Shown: positions 50,719-59,142 of the stretch, piece by piece
Numbering within the stretch: position 1 is the stretch's first letter
Layout of the letters: each line of letters opens with the position of its first letter
DNA from: Labrenzia sp. VG12
GTDB taxonomy: Bacteria; Pseudomonadota; Alphaproteobacteria; Rhizobiales; Stappiaceae
Length of the DNA stretch: 64,000 bases
Direction of reading: 5' to 3'
Assembly: GCF_002237595.1 (NCBI RefSeq)
Contig: NZ_CP022529.1
Location: 2,232,001-2,296,000, forward strand
Translations under genes and position numbers: made by a program
The notes under the pieces: generated by a model
What the model was told of the DNA's origin: nothing
Seen by the model: the letters and a program-made list of their open reading frames with translations, nothing else
The model's database searches: none

Positions 50719-52026
50719 TTAGTTCAGAATGGCAAGGCTGAGCGACGGCCAGCGGATCAGTGCAATCAGCACGATCAGCATGACCAGTGCGAACGGGAAC
50801 GCACCGACAAAGACATCTTTCAGCGAGATGCGCGGATCGTTCAGCGTTGCCTTGATGACAAAACAGGAAATGCCAAGTGGCGGTGTCAGAAGGCCGATCT
50901 CGGCGCCGACCACCGTGACGATGCCAAACCAGACCAGGGACAGCCCCATGGGCTCCACCAGCGGCAGGAACAGCGGCACGACAATCAGGATGATCGACGC
51001 CGTGTCCAGGATCGTTCCGAGAAAGATCATCAGGAGGACGTAGATCACCATGATCCAGAAGAAGGTCAGCTGGGTATCGGTCAGGAGATCGCCGAGTTCG
51101 TTCGGCAGGCCGGCAAGCCCGAGCATGCGGCTGTAAATCGACGCGGCCGTGATCAGGAACAGGATCGACGCCGTGATGTGCCCTGTTTCCAGGAGCGCAT
51201 GCCAGAGCGAGGTCAGCGTCAGCTTCTTGCGCAGTGCTGCAATCACAAGGCCAAGCAGGGAGCCCGTTGCCCCGGCCTCGACCGGTGTCAGCCAGCCGGT
51301 ATAGATGCCGCCGAGCACCGCGACAATCAGGATCAGGGTCGGCAGGGTCTTGTCGGCAATTTCAAGCGGGGACATCCACTCCGTTTCCTCCGCCGGACGG
51401 CCGCCGACATAGGTCGGCGTCAGCCGGCCCATCAGGAAGATCGCGGCGACATAGGCGGCGGCCAGCATGAGCCCCGGGACGACGCCGGCCAGGAACATGT
51501 CTCCCACGCTCTGCTCGGCGACAAAGGAATAGATGATCAGCATCGCCGAGGGCGGAATGATCATGCCCAGCACCGACGACCCGGCGACCACCCCGACGGC
51601 GAAGCGCGGATTGTAGTCGAACGCCAGCATCTGCGGCACGGAGACCTTGGAGAAGACCGAGGCGGAAGCAATGGACGAGCCGGTGACGGCCGCAAAGACA
51701 GCATTCGCACCGACGGTTGCCATGCCGATGCCACCCTTGACCTTGCGAAAGCCGCTGTTCATCACCTGATAGATATCCGCCCCGAGCCCCGCCTTGGAGA
51801 CAATCAGTCCCATGAAGGTGAAGAGCGGCACCGTGGCGAAGGTGTATTCCATCACGCTGTCGCCAATGGCGATCTTCAGGAGGTTGACTGCCAGGTCGAA
51901 ATTGTCCCGCATCAGCAGGATGGAGACGAAGGAGACGAGGCCGAGGGCAATCGGAATGTAAACGCCGAGATAGACGAGAACGACAATCGCGACGACCGAT
52001 AGAATGCCGATTTCAAAAGGTGTCAC
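50719..52026 (-). CDS. dctM: TRAP transporter large permease subunit
   Basis: A 435-residue inner-membrane protein of the DctM family with about eleven hydrophobic helices. Signatures are FTFMGLIVSKAGLGADIYQV (about 69-88), AAVTGSSIASASVFSKV (about 111-127), GSSVLGMIIPPSAMLIIYS (about 149) and the C-terminal LLTPPLGISCFVI. The GTG start overlaps the dctQ stop (GTGA). It carries the substrate-translocating channel of the operon's TRAP system. Confidence 0.93.
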   Translation of the reverse strand: MTPFEIGILSVVAIVVLVYLGVYIPIALGLVSFVSILLMRDNFDLAVNLLKIAIGDSVMEYTFATVPLFTFMGLIVSKAGLGADIYQVMNSGFRKVKGGIGMATVGANAVFAAVTGSSIASASVFSKVSVPQMLAFDYNPRFAVGVVAGSSVLGMIIPPSAMLIIYSFVAEQSVGDMFLAGVVPGLMLAAAYVAAIFLMGRLTPTYVGGRPAEETEWMSPLEIADKTLPTLILIVAVLGGIYTGWLTPVEAGATGSLLGLVIAALRKKLTLTSLWHALLETGHITASILFLITAASIYSRMLGLAGLPNELGDLLTDTQLTFFWIMVIYVLLMIFLGTILDTASIILIVVPLFLPLVEPMGLSLVWFGIVTVVGAEIGLLTPPLGISCFVIKATLNDPRISLKDVFVGAFPFALVMLIVLIALIRWPSLSLAILN

Positions 52027-52582
52027 GAGTCTTCCTCTGCGTGTTCGTTGAGGCGCACGGGCTCAACCTTGTCGTCCGGTATCAGGACCTTGATGAAGAA
52101 CAGGAGCGCGCACATGAGAGCGCTCAGAAAGATGGCGAGCTTGATCGGCCACCAGGGCGCGGTGAAGATGCCTGGAACGCCGAAGAAGTCTTTCGTTTCA
52201 TACATTTCAAGGAATTCCGGCCAGATCGCATAGGCCACCAGTCCCATGAAGACGGCGGAGACGAAGTTGATCGTCCGCCGGATTGAGTCCGCAGATCCGG
52301 GCCGTGTCGTCGACAGGATCGTCAGGAACCCGTCAGACCGTGTCAGCCGGTTCATGCGCACGACATCGGGGAGCTGCAGGAAAACGATCAGCACCATGGA
52401 GAACTGGACCACTTCATAGGCGCCCCGGAAGGGGCGTTGAAGAGGCCGCGCGCCACGACGTCATAGTTCACGATCAGAACCAGACCGAGCACGATGAGCG
52501 TGCCGACTGCGTTGGCGCCGATTGCCACCCAACTGATCATTTTCGAGAAGGCGCGTGCCCCGCCGGTCAAGAGTTCCAGCAT
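52023..52582 (-). pseudogene. dctQ: TRAP transporter small permease subunit, frameshifted
   Basis: The first part, from the ATG at 52582, encodes LELLTGGARAFSKMISW and a first helix ending NYDVVARGLFNAP. It then leaves the family frame and stops at 52388. The rest continues in another frame from about 52425 as GAYEVVQFSMVLIVFLQLPD down to the stop at 52023. Together they would give a normal DctQ of about 186 residues with four helices. The break lies in a C/G run (52419-52436); adding one base there restores NAPFRGAYEVV. The cause may be a true -1 mutation or a homopolymer sequencing error. The flanking dctP and dctM genes are intact, which favours an error or a recent event. Confidence 0.85.
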
Positions 52583-52715
52583 TCCAGCAACCCCGCTTGT
52601 ACCGTCCAGTTTTTTTGATTTTGCACGAGGAAGGAAATCGGGTCACCTGCCACTTGCCGGTAACCCGTGTCCGGCGCATGCCGCCGTTCGGGCGGCATGC
52701 GTCTTGTCTGGTGAC

Positions 52716-53801
52716 TTACTGGGTCAGCTCGGAGGACCAGTCCCGTACCGGGGTGTAGCCGGCCTCGGCGAGCTTCGCCATATAGGCCTTCAGCATGTCG
52801 CTGCCCGGCTCGCCCTTGCTGTCGAGGTTCGCGGCCCACTCCACGGCAATGTTCGGCATGGCGGCCGCCCAGGCAGCACGCTGCTCCGGATCCATCTCGA
52901 CCACGGTACCACCGGATTCCACATAGGCTGCCCGGCTCGCCTCCGCGCGGTCCATGGCAATGCCGGCAACGTGGTCGCGATACTCAACGGCCACTTCCTG
53001 CAGCACGTTTTTCACCTCGTCCGGCAGACCATCCCAATAGTCCTTGTTGACGGTGATGGTCTTGGAGTTCACGGCACCAAGATCGGCCTTGAGCATGTAA
53101 GGCGCGACTTCCGCGATCTTGAAGGTCTTGGCAGCTTCCGGCCACAGCATGGCTTTGTCGACCAGGCCGGTCTGCAGCATGTTGTAGAAGTCGGTCAGGC
53201 CACCGCGCACGCCGGCCGCTCCATCGATGCCCTCAAGATAGCGCAGGTTCATGCCGGCGCCGGCAACCTTCTTGCCTTCCAGGTCGGCAAGCGAGTTGAT
53301 CGGCTCCTTGGAGAACACCTGGTAGGTATCAAGCACCACGCCGGTGGCCAGGTAGACCTGGTTCTGGGCTTCGAATTCCTTCTGCATGGTCGGGAATTCC
53401 TTGGCGATCTCGTCCACTGCCTTGGCCACAGCGCGGGAATCCGGCGCGATGAACGGGGTCACGGCAGAAATCGCCTGGCTCGGCAGTTTCGACGAGTGGA
53501 AGATGGTGGTGACGATACCGATATCGCCAAGCCCGAGCTTCACACCTTCCAGGACACCCTTCGGCTTGACGATGGAACCGCCATAGCTTTCCTGCCAGTC
53601 CATCTTGTAGTTGCCGGTCTTGGCAAGCCGCTTGTCGACTTCAGGAATGAAGAAGTTTGTGAACTCCTTCACCCAGAGAGCCCGGGCCGGATAACCGTCA
53701 ATCACCACCGCCTTGATGGTTTCCGTTGCAAGGGCCGGCACCGAGGTGGCGCTCAGAAGCGCAAGAGCCAGGGCGCTCCGCCGTGTCAGTTTTCCAATCA
53801 T
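52716..53801 (-). CDS. dctP: TRAP transporter substrate-binding protein
   Basis: A 361-residue DctP-family periplasmic protein with a signal peptide (residues 1-25, MIGKLTRRSALALALLSATS, ending ALA). The mature part contains GDIGIVTTIFHSSKLPSQ, LADLEGKKVAGAGMNLRYL and NMLQTGLVDKAMLWPEAA, with a conserved Arg expected to bind a carboxylate near RYLEG. A strong GGAGGAGA precedes the ATG. It differs clearly from the TakP-like protein at 6.6 kb. The ligand is presumably the aromatic or carboxylic compound degraded by the operon. Confidence 0.92.
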   Translation of the reverse strand: MIGKLTRRSALALALLSATSVPALATETIKAVVIDGYPARALWVKEFTNFFIPEVDKRLAKTGNYKMDWQESYGGSIVKPKGVLEGVKLGLGDIGIVTTIFHSSKLPSQAISAVTPFIAPDSRAVAKAVDEIAKEFPTMQKEFEAQNQVYLATGVVLDTYQVFSKEPINSLADLEGKKVAGAGMNLRYLEGIDGAAGVRGGLTDFYNMLQTGLVDKAMLWPEAAKTFKIAEVAPYMLKADLGAVNSKTITVNKDYWDGLPDEVKNVLQEVAVEYRDHVAGIAMDRAEASRAAYVESGGTVVEMDPEQRAAWAAAMPNIAVEWAANLDSKGEPGSDMLKAYMAKLAEAGYTPVRDWSSELTQ

Positions 53802-53831
53802 GACATTCTCCTCCCAAAAGAACGAGACCGG

Positions 53832-54290
53832 TCAGGCTTTCTGCCAGACCGTCTCAACTGCAGTCCCCGACTGTTCAAAGAGCTTGGACAGCGGGCAGTA
53901 CTTGGCGACGTCGCCTGCGACTTTCTGCAGGTCGTCTTCACTCAGCGACCCGTCGCAGGTCACCACCTGGCGCAGCGCGACAAAGGGAACGTCGATCTCC
54001 TCCTCAAGAGTGACGCCCCTGCGGTCGAACTCGCAGGCAATCTCGATTTCCATGTGGCCGATATCAACGCCGAGCCTGGCAGCGCATTTGTGGCCGATCA
54101 CGTTGGTGCAGCCTGCCAGGGCCGCAACGGCTGCCTCGGTCGGTGCCGGGCCAAGATTGGTCCCGCCGCGCGCCGCCGGCTCGTCAATGGAAAAGGTCAG
54201 GTCACGAATGCCGACATCTGTCCGCGAATGCGACAGGCCGGTGCCCCTGGCCCGCAACTTTACAACCGTTTTTTCCTTCAAGGCCACCAT
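53832..54290 (-). CDS. OsmC-family protein
   Basis: A 152-residue OsmC/Ohr-fold protein. The conserved Glu/Arg pair is not obvious, but the Cys positions GCTNVIGHKCAARLG (about residues 78-92) match the CxxxxxHKC pattern of OsmC-like thiol peroxidases or hydrolases. It sits between dctP and the nitroreductase gene, 6 bases from the latter, so it is part of the operon. A role in removing peroxides or electrophiles that arise during ring degradation is inferred. Confidence 0.85.
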   Translation of the reverse strand: MVALKEKTVVKLRARGTGLSHSRTDVGIRDLTFSIDEPAARGGTNLGPAPTEAAVAALAGCTNVIGHKCAARLGVDIGHMEIEIACEFDRRGVTLEEEIDVPFVALRQVVTCDGSLSEDDLQKVAGDVAKYCPLSKLFEQSGTAVETVWQKA

Positions 54291-54296
54291 TTTCCC

Positions 54297-54977
54297 TCAC
54301 AGAAACTTGCAGGCCGTGTCGAACGGCAGACGGGGCAGCTTCTGAAACAGCGCCGTCTCGTCGGCATATCCGAGATTGCACAGGAAGTTCGACTTCAGTG
54401 TCGTTCCGGCGAAGAACTCCTCATCGACAATCTGGTTGGAGAAGCCGGACATGGCGCCGACATCCAGCCCGACGGCGCGGGCGGCGATCATGAAATAGGC
54501 CCCCTGCAGGGTACCGTTTCGAAACGCCGTGACTTCAGAGTGTTCCGGCTTGCCTTCGAAATGCGACCGCCGGTCCTCATGCGGAAAGAGGTATGGCAGC
54601 TCCTTCCAAAACTCCAGGTCGTGCGCGATGATCACTGTCGATGGGGCCGACATCATCTTGTCGATGTTCTTGTCCTTGAGCGATTTCGCCAGGCGTTTCT
54701 TGGCTTCGATCGTCTCGACGAAGAAAAACCGCGCCGGACAGGTGTTCATGCTGGTCGCGCCAGCCGCCGTGATGTCGTAGATCGTCTCCAGCAATTCACG
54801 CGGAACCGGCTTGTCCTGCCAGGCATAATGCGAGCGTGCCGTCCGGAGGATCAGGTCGATACCGTCATCGTCGAGCCGCCCGACCCGCTCACGCAGCGAG
54901 CGCACCGCCTCCTGCGCATCGGCGCGCAGCTTGGCAAGTGCTTCTCCGGTCGGGGCTTTCGAGGCAGCCATGCTCAT
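54297..54977 (-). CDS. Nitroreductase-family FMN oxidoreductase
   Basis: A 226-residue flavin oxidoreductase of the nitroreductase superfamily. The N-terminal RTARSHYAWQDKPVPRELLE (about 45-64) contains the FMN-binding region; GATSMNTCPARFFFV and GAYFMIAARAVGLDVGAMSG (about 154-173) are the family core, and NLGYADET lies near the C-terminus. It could reduce nitroaromatics, quinones or unsaturated ring products. The ATG overlaps the stop of the FAH-family gene (ATGA), so the two are coupled. Confidence 0.9.
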   Translation of the reverse strand: MSMAASKAPTGEALAKLRADAQEAVRSLRERVGRLDDDGIDLILRTARSHYAWQDKPVPRELLETIYDITAAGATSMNTCPARFFFVETIEAKKRLAKSLKDKNIDKMMSAPSTVIIAHDLEFWKELPYLFPHEDRRSHFEGKPEHSEVTAFRNGTLQGAYFMIAARAVGLDVGAMSGFSNQIVDEEFFAGTTLKSNFLCNLGYADETALFQKLPRLPFDTACKFL

Positions 54978-55855
54978 TCCGCCGCCTCCGTTGCCTGGAC
55001 ATCCTCTTCGGCCACGATCGGATTGGCGCAGATACCGATGCCTTCGATCTCCACCTCGACCGTCTCGCCCGGCCTAAGCCAGCGCGGCGGTTTCTTGGCA
55101 TGGCCCACACCCGGAGGGGTGCCCATGGCGAGATAATCGCCCGGCTCCAGCGTTGTGTATTCGGAAACGGTTGCAATGGTGCGCGCAACGCTCCAGAGCA
55201 TGTCGGACGTGGTTGCGCTTTGCAGGATTTCCGAACCGACTCGGGACTCGATCTTCAGGCCGTCCGCACCTTCCGGCAGCTCGTCCGGCGTCACGATCAC
55301 CGGTCCGACAGGGCCGGTGGCATCGAAATTCTTGCCGGGCGTCCATTGGTGGGTCTTGCGCTGGTATTCGCGCACCGAACCGTCGTTAAACAGCGTGTAG
55401 CCAAACACGTGGGACAGAGCATCTGCCTCGGAAATATGCTTGCCGCCCTTGCCGATGATCACCATCAGCTCGGCTTCGTAATCCAGCTGCTCGGAGCAGG
55501 AGGGCCGCACCATGGGCGCCCCGGCCGGGATCATCGAGGTGTTGGAGCGCATGAACAGGGCCGGGTAGACCGGCACGTCGTAGCCCCCTTCCTTGATGTG
55601 ATCGACATAGTTCAGGCCCAGGCAGATGATCTTGCCCGGACGGGCGACCGGCAGGCCAGGCGTGAGCGAGGCAACCGGCTCTGCATCGACCTTGTTGCGC
55701 GCGTCAGCAATTGCCGACGGGTCCGCCACGCCCTCGATCAAGGCCATCAGGTCCGTGCCGAACCGCTCATCCGCCTTTGTCAGGTTCCACGCCCAGTCGC
55801 CTTCGACAACATAAACGCCCTGCCCCGACACACCTGTCCCAACAATGAATCGCAT
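54974..55855 (-). CDS. Fumarylacetoacetate hydrolase-family protein
   Basis: A 293-residue protein with the FAH catalytic domain (about residues 75-285). GKIICLGLNYVDHIKEGG, the metal ligands in SEQLDYEAELMVIIGKGG (E...E, about 125-142), FNDGSVREYQRKT with Asp, and TPPGVGHAKKPP are diagnostic. Members act as hydrolases or isomerases on 3-oxo-acids after ring cleavage, such as fumarylpyruvate or 2-hydroxyheptadienedioate. It is first in the leftward operon. The ATG at 55855 follows GAGGCGG; the frame stays open upstream through the divergent gene, but that part is non-coding. Confidence 0.92.
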   Translation of the reverse strand: MRFIVGTGVSGQGVYVVEGDWAWNLTKADERFGTDLMALIEGVADPSAIADARNKVDAEPVASLTPGLPVARPGKIICLGLNYVDHIKEGGYDVPVYPALFMRSNTSMIPAGAPMVRPSCSEQLDYEAELMVIIGKGGKHISEADALSHVFGYTLFNDGSVREYQRKTHQWTPGKNFDATGPVGPVIVTPDELPEGADGLKIESRVGSEILQSATTSDMLWSVARTIATVSEYTTLEPGDYLAMGTPPGVGHAKKPPRWLRPGETVEVEIEGIGICANPIVAEEDVQATEAAE

Positions 55856-55914
55856 AACCGCCTCGGTGTTTCCCAATTTTTTGACACTTTGACGACTATT
55901 TTTAAGATTGTCAA

Positions 55915-55929
55915 ATAATATCGATTTTT
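55915..55929. promoter_or_regulatory. Shared operator, site 2 (divergent promoter region)
   Basis: Read on the minus strand this is AAAAATCGATATTAT, identical over 15 bases to the site before the GntR gene. It lies between the FAH-family and YciI genes, 60 and 28 bases from their starts. A TTGACA at 55881 with TAAGAT at 55903 could be the rightward promoter. Confidence 0.75.
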
Positions 55930-55957
55930 TTAGAGTGCGGGAAACAGGAGGTGCAAC

Positions 55958-56344
55958 ATGCCCAAATGGACTGAGTACAAACGGATCGCAAAAGAGCGCG
56001 GCGCGCTGGCATTGGAGCTTTATGTCGTCAACACGGTGCCCGCCGGTCCGGACGTTGATCTGCCGGGAACCCTGCCCGATCATCTGGCCTATCAGGCAAG
56101 GCTGGAAGCAGAAGGAAAGCTTGCGTTTGCCGGACCGGTGTCGGATGCGTCGGGAGAAAACATGACCGGGGAAGGCATGATCATCTACCGTGCCGCCTCG
56201 CTTGAAGAGGCAGACGCGTTGGCAGCCGCTGATCCCATGCACAGCCGGGGCGTCAGGACCTATTCCCTGCGCCGCTGGCTGATCAACGAGGGCAGCTTTT
56301 CGCTGTCCGTCGGTCTCTCCACCAAGGCTGTCGATTTTTCCTGA
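55958..56344 (+). CDS. YciI-family protein
   Basis: A 128-residue protein of the YciI/YCII ferredoxin-like fold. The C-terminal part (AGPVSDASGENMTGEGMIIY and AADPMHSRGVRTYSLRRW, about 60-110) carries the His and Asp (ADPMHSRG) that are the proposed catalytic dyad. Relatives include muconolactone isomerase-like and chlorohydroquinone enzymes, so a step on a ring-cleavage lactone or related compound is possible. It diverges from the FAH-family operon with the shared operator between them and has an excellent GGAGG site. Confidence 0.88.
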   Translation: MPKWTEYKRIAKERGALALELYVVNTVPAGPDVDLPGTLPDHLAYQARLEAEGKLAFAGPVSDASGENMTGEGMIIYRAASLEEADALAAADPMHSRGVRTYSLRRWLINEGSFSLSVGLSTKAVDFS

Positions 56345-56445
56345 CGCCGACGCGGCCGTTCTTCCTTTGGACAATTGGGGGCACGCCGAAGGTTTCTTAT
56401 CTTAAGGGCAGCCATGCCCACGGAACCAGATGTCTGGAGATCCAC

Positions 56446-57723
56446 ATGTCCCTCTTCGGCGACCTGCTATCGACCATCTTCGAACGCCGCAATCTGCCGT
56501 TTTCGCCAGGCCGGCAGGACGCCCGGCCAACGGAGGAACTCATCGGTGAACTCGTCGGCGCCGCCGGTGAAATCACCGGCCTCGCCGCGGCCGGCAGCAT
56601 CCTGCAGCGCTTCGAGGAAATGGATGACGACGGCAAGCTCGCCTTTTTCCGGCACCTCGCGGCAGACATGAATATCGACCCGGAGCGTGTGCGCTCAACG
56701 CTTGACGCTTATGAGGCCGACCCCAGCAAAAGAAGCTATCGCGCCTTCATGGCTGCAGTGGAACCGGACCGGCAGGAACTCATCCGCCGCCTGAACCAGA
56801 TCCCCGGCGCCACCGAGCGACTGGTCCGCATGCGCTCGGACCTGTTGCGGCTTGGCGGCGAGGACCCTGCCCTTCAGGCGCTCGACCAGGATTTCCGGCA
56901 CCTGTTCCTGTCCTGGTTCAACCGCGGCTTTCTTGTGCTGCGGCCGATCAGCTGGGAAAGTCCGGCCCATATCCTTGAAAAGATCATCGCCTATGAGGCG
57001 GTCCACGAGATCGAGAGCTGGGACGATCTCCGCCGGCGTCTTGTGCCCGTTGACCGCAGATGTTTTGCCTTCTTCCACCCCTCCATGCCGGATGAACCGC
57101 TGATCTTTGTGGAAGTGGCCCTGACCGCCGACATTCCAGGATCCATTCAGGGCCTGCTGGCCGAAGATCGGGAACCGATCACGGCCGAAGAAGCCCGAAC
57201 CGCGGTGTTCTACTCCATCTCCAACTGCCAGGAGGGGCTTGCCGGGATTTCCTTCGGCAATTCCCTGATCAAGCAGGTGGCCGCCGATCTGTCGGCGGAA
57301 CTGCCGGGACTGAAGACCTTTGTCACCCTGTCGCCGATCCCCGGCCTCACCAGATGGCTGGTTAGCGAAGACATTCCCTTTGCCGAGGCGGAGCCAAAGC
57401 ATCTGCGCCAGCTGGCTGCGCATTATCTGCTGTCTGCCAAGCGACCCGACGGGCTGCCGCTCGACCCGGTGGCACGGTTTCATCTCGGCAATGGCGCCCA
57501 GGTTCACGCTGTACATGCGGACGCGGATATCTCGGAAAAAGGCCGGGTTCAGTCGGCCGGCGTCATGGTCAACTATCTCTACGACCTTGGCCGCGTCACG
57601 CAGAACCACGAGCGCTACGCCACACAAAAAGAAATTGCCGCCTCCTCGGACATACGTGGATTGGAGGCTGCCGCCAGGAAGCAGGATTTCAGGCGGCAGG
57701 TGGCTGCACCATCCGCCGTGTAG
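56446..57723 (+). CDS. Malonyl-CoA decarboxylase
   Basis: A 425-residue enzyme with the N-terminal helical domain (about residues 70-160, with VEPDRQELIRRLNQIPGA) and the GNAT-like catalytic domain of malonyl-CoA decarboxylase. The catalytic Ser and His are expected near SNCQEGLAGISFGN (about 252-265) and in CFAFFHPSMPDEPLIFVEVA (about 206-225). It converts malonyl-CoA to acetyl-CoA and CO2. Its place in the island suggests that malonyl or malonyl-semialdehyde units arise from the pathway, or that malonate is a co-substrate. It lies 101 bases after the YciI gene on the same strand. Confidence 0.92.
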   Translation: MSLFGDLLSTIFERRNLPFSPGRQDARPTEELIGELVGAAGEITGLAAAGSILQRFEEMDDDGKLAFFRHLAADMNIDPERVRSTLDAYEADPSKRSYRAFMAAVEPDRQELIRRLNQIPGATERLVRMRSDLLRLGGEDPALQALDQDFRHLFLSWFNRGFLVLRPISWESPAHILEKIIAYEAVHEIESWDDLRRRLVPVDRRCFAFFHPSMPDEPLIFVEVALTADIPGSIQGLLAEDREPITAEEARTAVFYSISNCQEGLAGISFGNSLIKQVAADLSAELPGLKTFVTLSPIPGLTRWLVSEDIPFAEAEPKHLRQLAAHYLLSAKRPDGLPLDPVARFHLGNGAQVHAVHADADISEKGRVQSAGVMVNYLYDLGRVTQNHERYATQKEIAASSDIRGLEAAARKQDFRRQVAAPSAV

Positions 57724-57891
57724 AAGCGCCCTTTGACGTCCTTGTTTCGGCAAATCCTTTCGCAAGTTTGAGAAGGGTGCGCAAAGTCGCGCGCCCAGCC
57801 TGATCTATTCCGGCCACACCTCCCCTCGGTCGTTTGAAGCAACATGCCGACGGCATGATCAGAACAATCGATGCTTCATTGCATTCGGAAT

Positions 57892-57906
57892 TAAAATCGA
57901 TATTAT
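57892..57906. promoter_or_regulatory. Shared operator, site 3 (upstream of the metallo-beta-lactamase gene)
   Basis: TAAAATCGATATTAT, matching sites 1 and 2 at 14 of 15 bases, 35 bases before the start of the metallo-beta-lactamase-fold gene. Confidence 0.72.
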
Positions 57907-57941
57907 ATCTGCATAACAATATAAATCGACAGGAGGAGAGA

Positions 57942-58997
57942 ATGGCACGGAATCTGGTTCGGGCATTTGTGCTTGGTGGCGGTCTGCTCGCCGCGTCAGG
58001 CGCATGGGCGGAGACCTGTTTGAAGGTGACGTTGACCGGCACCCAGGGCGGACCGCCCGTCTATCAGGGACAGGCAGGCGCCGGCACACTCGTGCAGTTC
58101 GGCACGGTGGAGAACAAATGCAACGACATGCGCCTGCAGTTCGATACGGGCCGCGGCACCACCCAGCGCCTGAGCCAGGCAGGCGTGCCCGTCGGGCAAC
58201 TCGATGCAATTTTCCTGAGCCATTTGCATTCCGACCACACGGAAGGCCTTGCCGACATGATGCAGCTGCGCTGGCATTTCAACTCCGGCGGTCCGAAGGT
58301 CGATCTCGTCTGCAGCGAGGAAACCAGGTCACCTCTGGGTTTTGCCCTGAGTTGCGAGCGGTTTGCCAGACATATTGGCGATGCGTTGATCCAGTCGGGA
58401 GAAATCGCGCAGAGACTGGCTGAAAACAAGAAACGTCTGCCGGGCGGACCGGCGGATCTGATCGAGGTGAAGGACTTCAAGCCGGAGGACGAGGCCAAGG
58501 AAGTCTGGTCCAAGGGGGATGTCACGGTCAGTGCCATCCGCTCCACCCACATTGCAGGCCACGCCTCCTACCGGGTCGATACGCCTGCCGGAAGTGTTGT
58601 CATCGGAGGGGATGCCGGCAATGACGTGCGCAAGCCTCCGCGCGACACCTCCACATCCGGCCAGGTTGAGAAACTGGCGCAAGGGGCTGATATCGTGGTG
58701 CATTCCACCATCCACCCGGTAATGGGGCCGGAAGGCGGCACCGGTTTTCCGCCACCGATCTTCTTCCGCCAGTCGAACGCCACCGATCTCGGTCACCTGG
58801 CCCGGCGCGCCGGGGTCAAGCATCTGATGCTGACCCACCTGATCCCACCGGTCGGCGCACCGCGCCAGGGTCCCTACAAACTGCCCGACGGCGCCTTGAC
58901 CGAAGACGATTACCGCAACGCCGTTGTCGACAGCGGTTTTGAAGGTGAAACCGTGGTCGGCTCCGACCTCGCGTCGGTCACCCTGACGGCCCGGTAA
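57942..58997 (+). CDS. Secreted metallo-beta-lactamase-fold hydrolase
   Basis: A 351-residue protein with a signal peptide (residues 1-23, ending SGAWA). The metal site HLHSDHTEG (about 92-100) is complete, with further ligands in STHIAGHASY (about 204), GGDAGND (about 224) and THLIPP (about 304). The order resembles RNase Z/arylsulfatase-like members of the superfamily. Being exported, it probably opens a lactone or ester in the periplasm before uptake by the TRAP system (inference). A strong AGGAGGAG precedes the ATG, and a site 3 operator lies upstream. Confidence 0.88.
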   Translation: MARNLVRAFVLGGGLLAASGAWAETCLKVTLTGTQGGPPVYQGQAGAGTLVQFGTVENKCNDMRLQFDTGRGTTQRLSQAGVPVGQLDAIFLSHLHSDHTEGLADMMQLRWHFNSGGPKVDLVCSEETRSPLGFALSCERFARHIGDALIQSGEIAQRLAENKKRLPGGPADLIEVKDFKPEDEAKEVWSKGDVTVSAIRSTHIAGHASYRVDTPAGSVVIGGDAGNDVRKPPRDTSTSGQVEKLAQGADIVVHSTIHPVMGPEGGTGFPPPIFFRQSNATDLGHLARRAGVKHLMLTHLIPPVGAPRQGPYKLPDGALTEDDYRNAVVDSGFEGETVVGSDLASVTLTAR

Positions 58998-59016
58998 CCG
59001 GACCCTGGTCCACGCG

Positions 59017-59043
59017 CCCGCGGTCTGCAAGGCAGACCGCGGG
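59017..59043 (+). terminator. Strong hairpin after the metallo-beta-lactamase gene
   Basis: CCCGCGGTCTGC / GCAGACCGCGGG is a perfect 12-bp stem with a 3-base loop, 19 bases after the stop codon. No T-run follows, so it may slow exonucleases or act with Rho rather than as a classical terminator. Confidence 0.6.
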
Positions 59044-59142
59044 TGCGGGTGGCCGCATCAGAACCCCGGTACTTTTTTCAGGATTGCCGCTTCCGGAGAA
59101 ATGCGTTGAACTGTCCGTGGCATCAAGCGCAACGGGCAAACA

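Noticed and set aside
50065..52002. Long rightward open frame of 645 codons opposite the dioxygenase and dctM genes
   Set aside because: Its product is compositionally odd (rich in Arg, Gln, His, Asp), shows no domain, and mirrors two clear genes on the other strand. Antisense frames of this length are common in high-GC DNA.
52494..55136. Rightward open frame of 880 codons opposite the TRAP/OsmC/nitroreductase genes
   Set aside because: It is antisense to four well-supported genes, has no start context and no recognisable domain.
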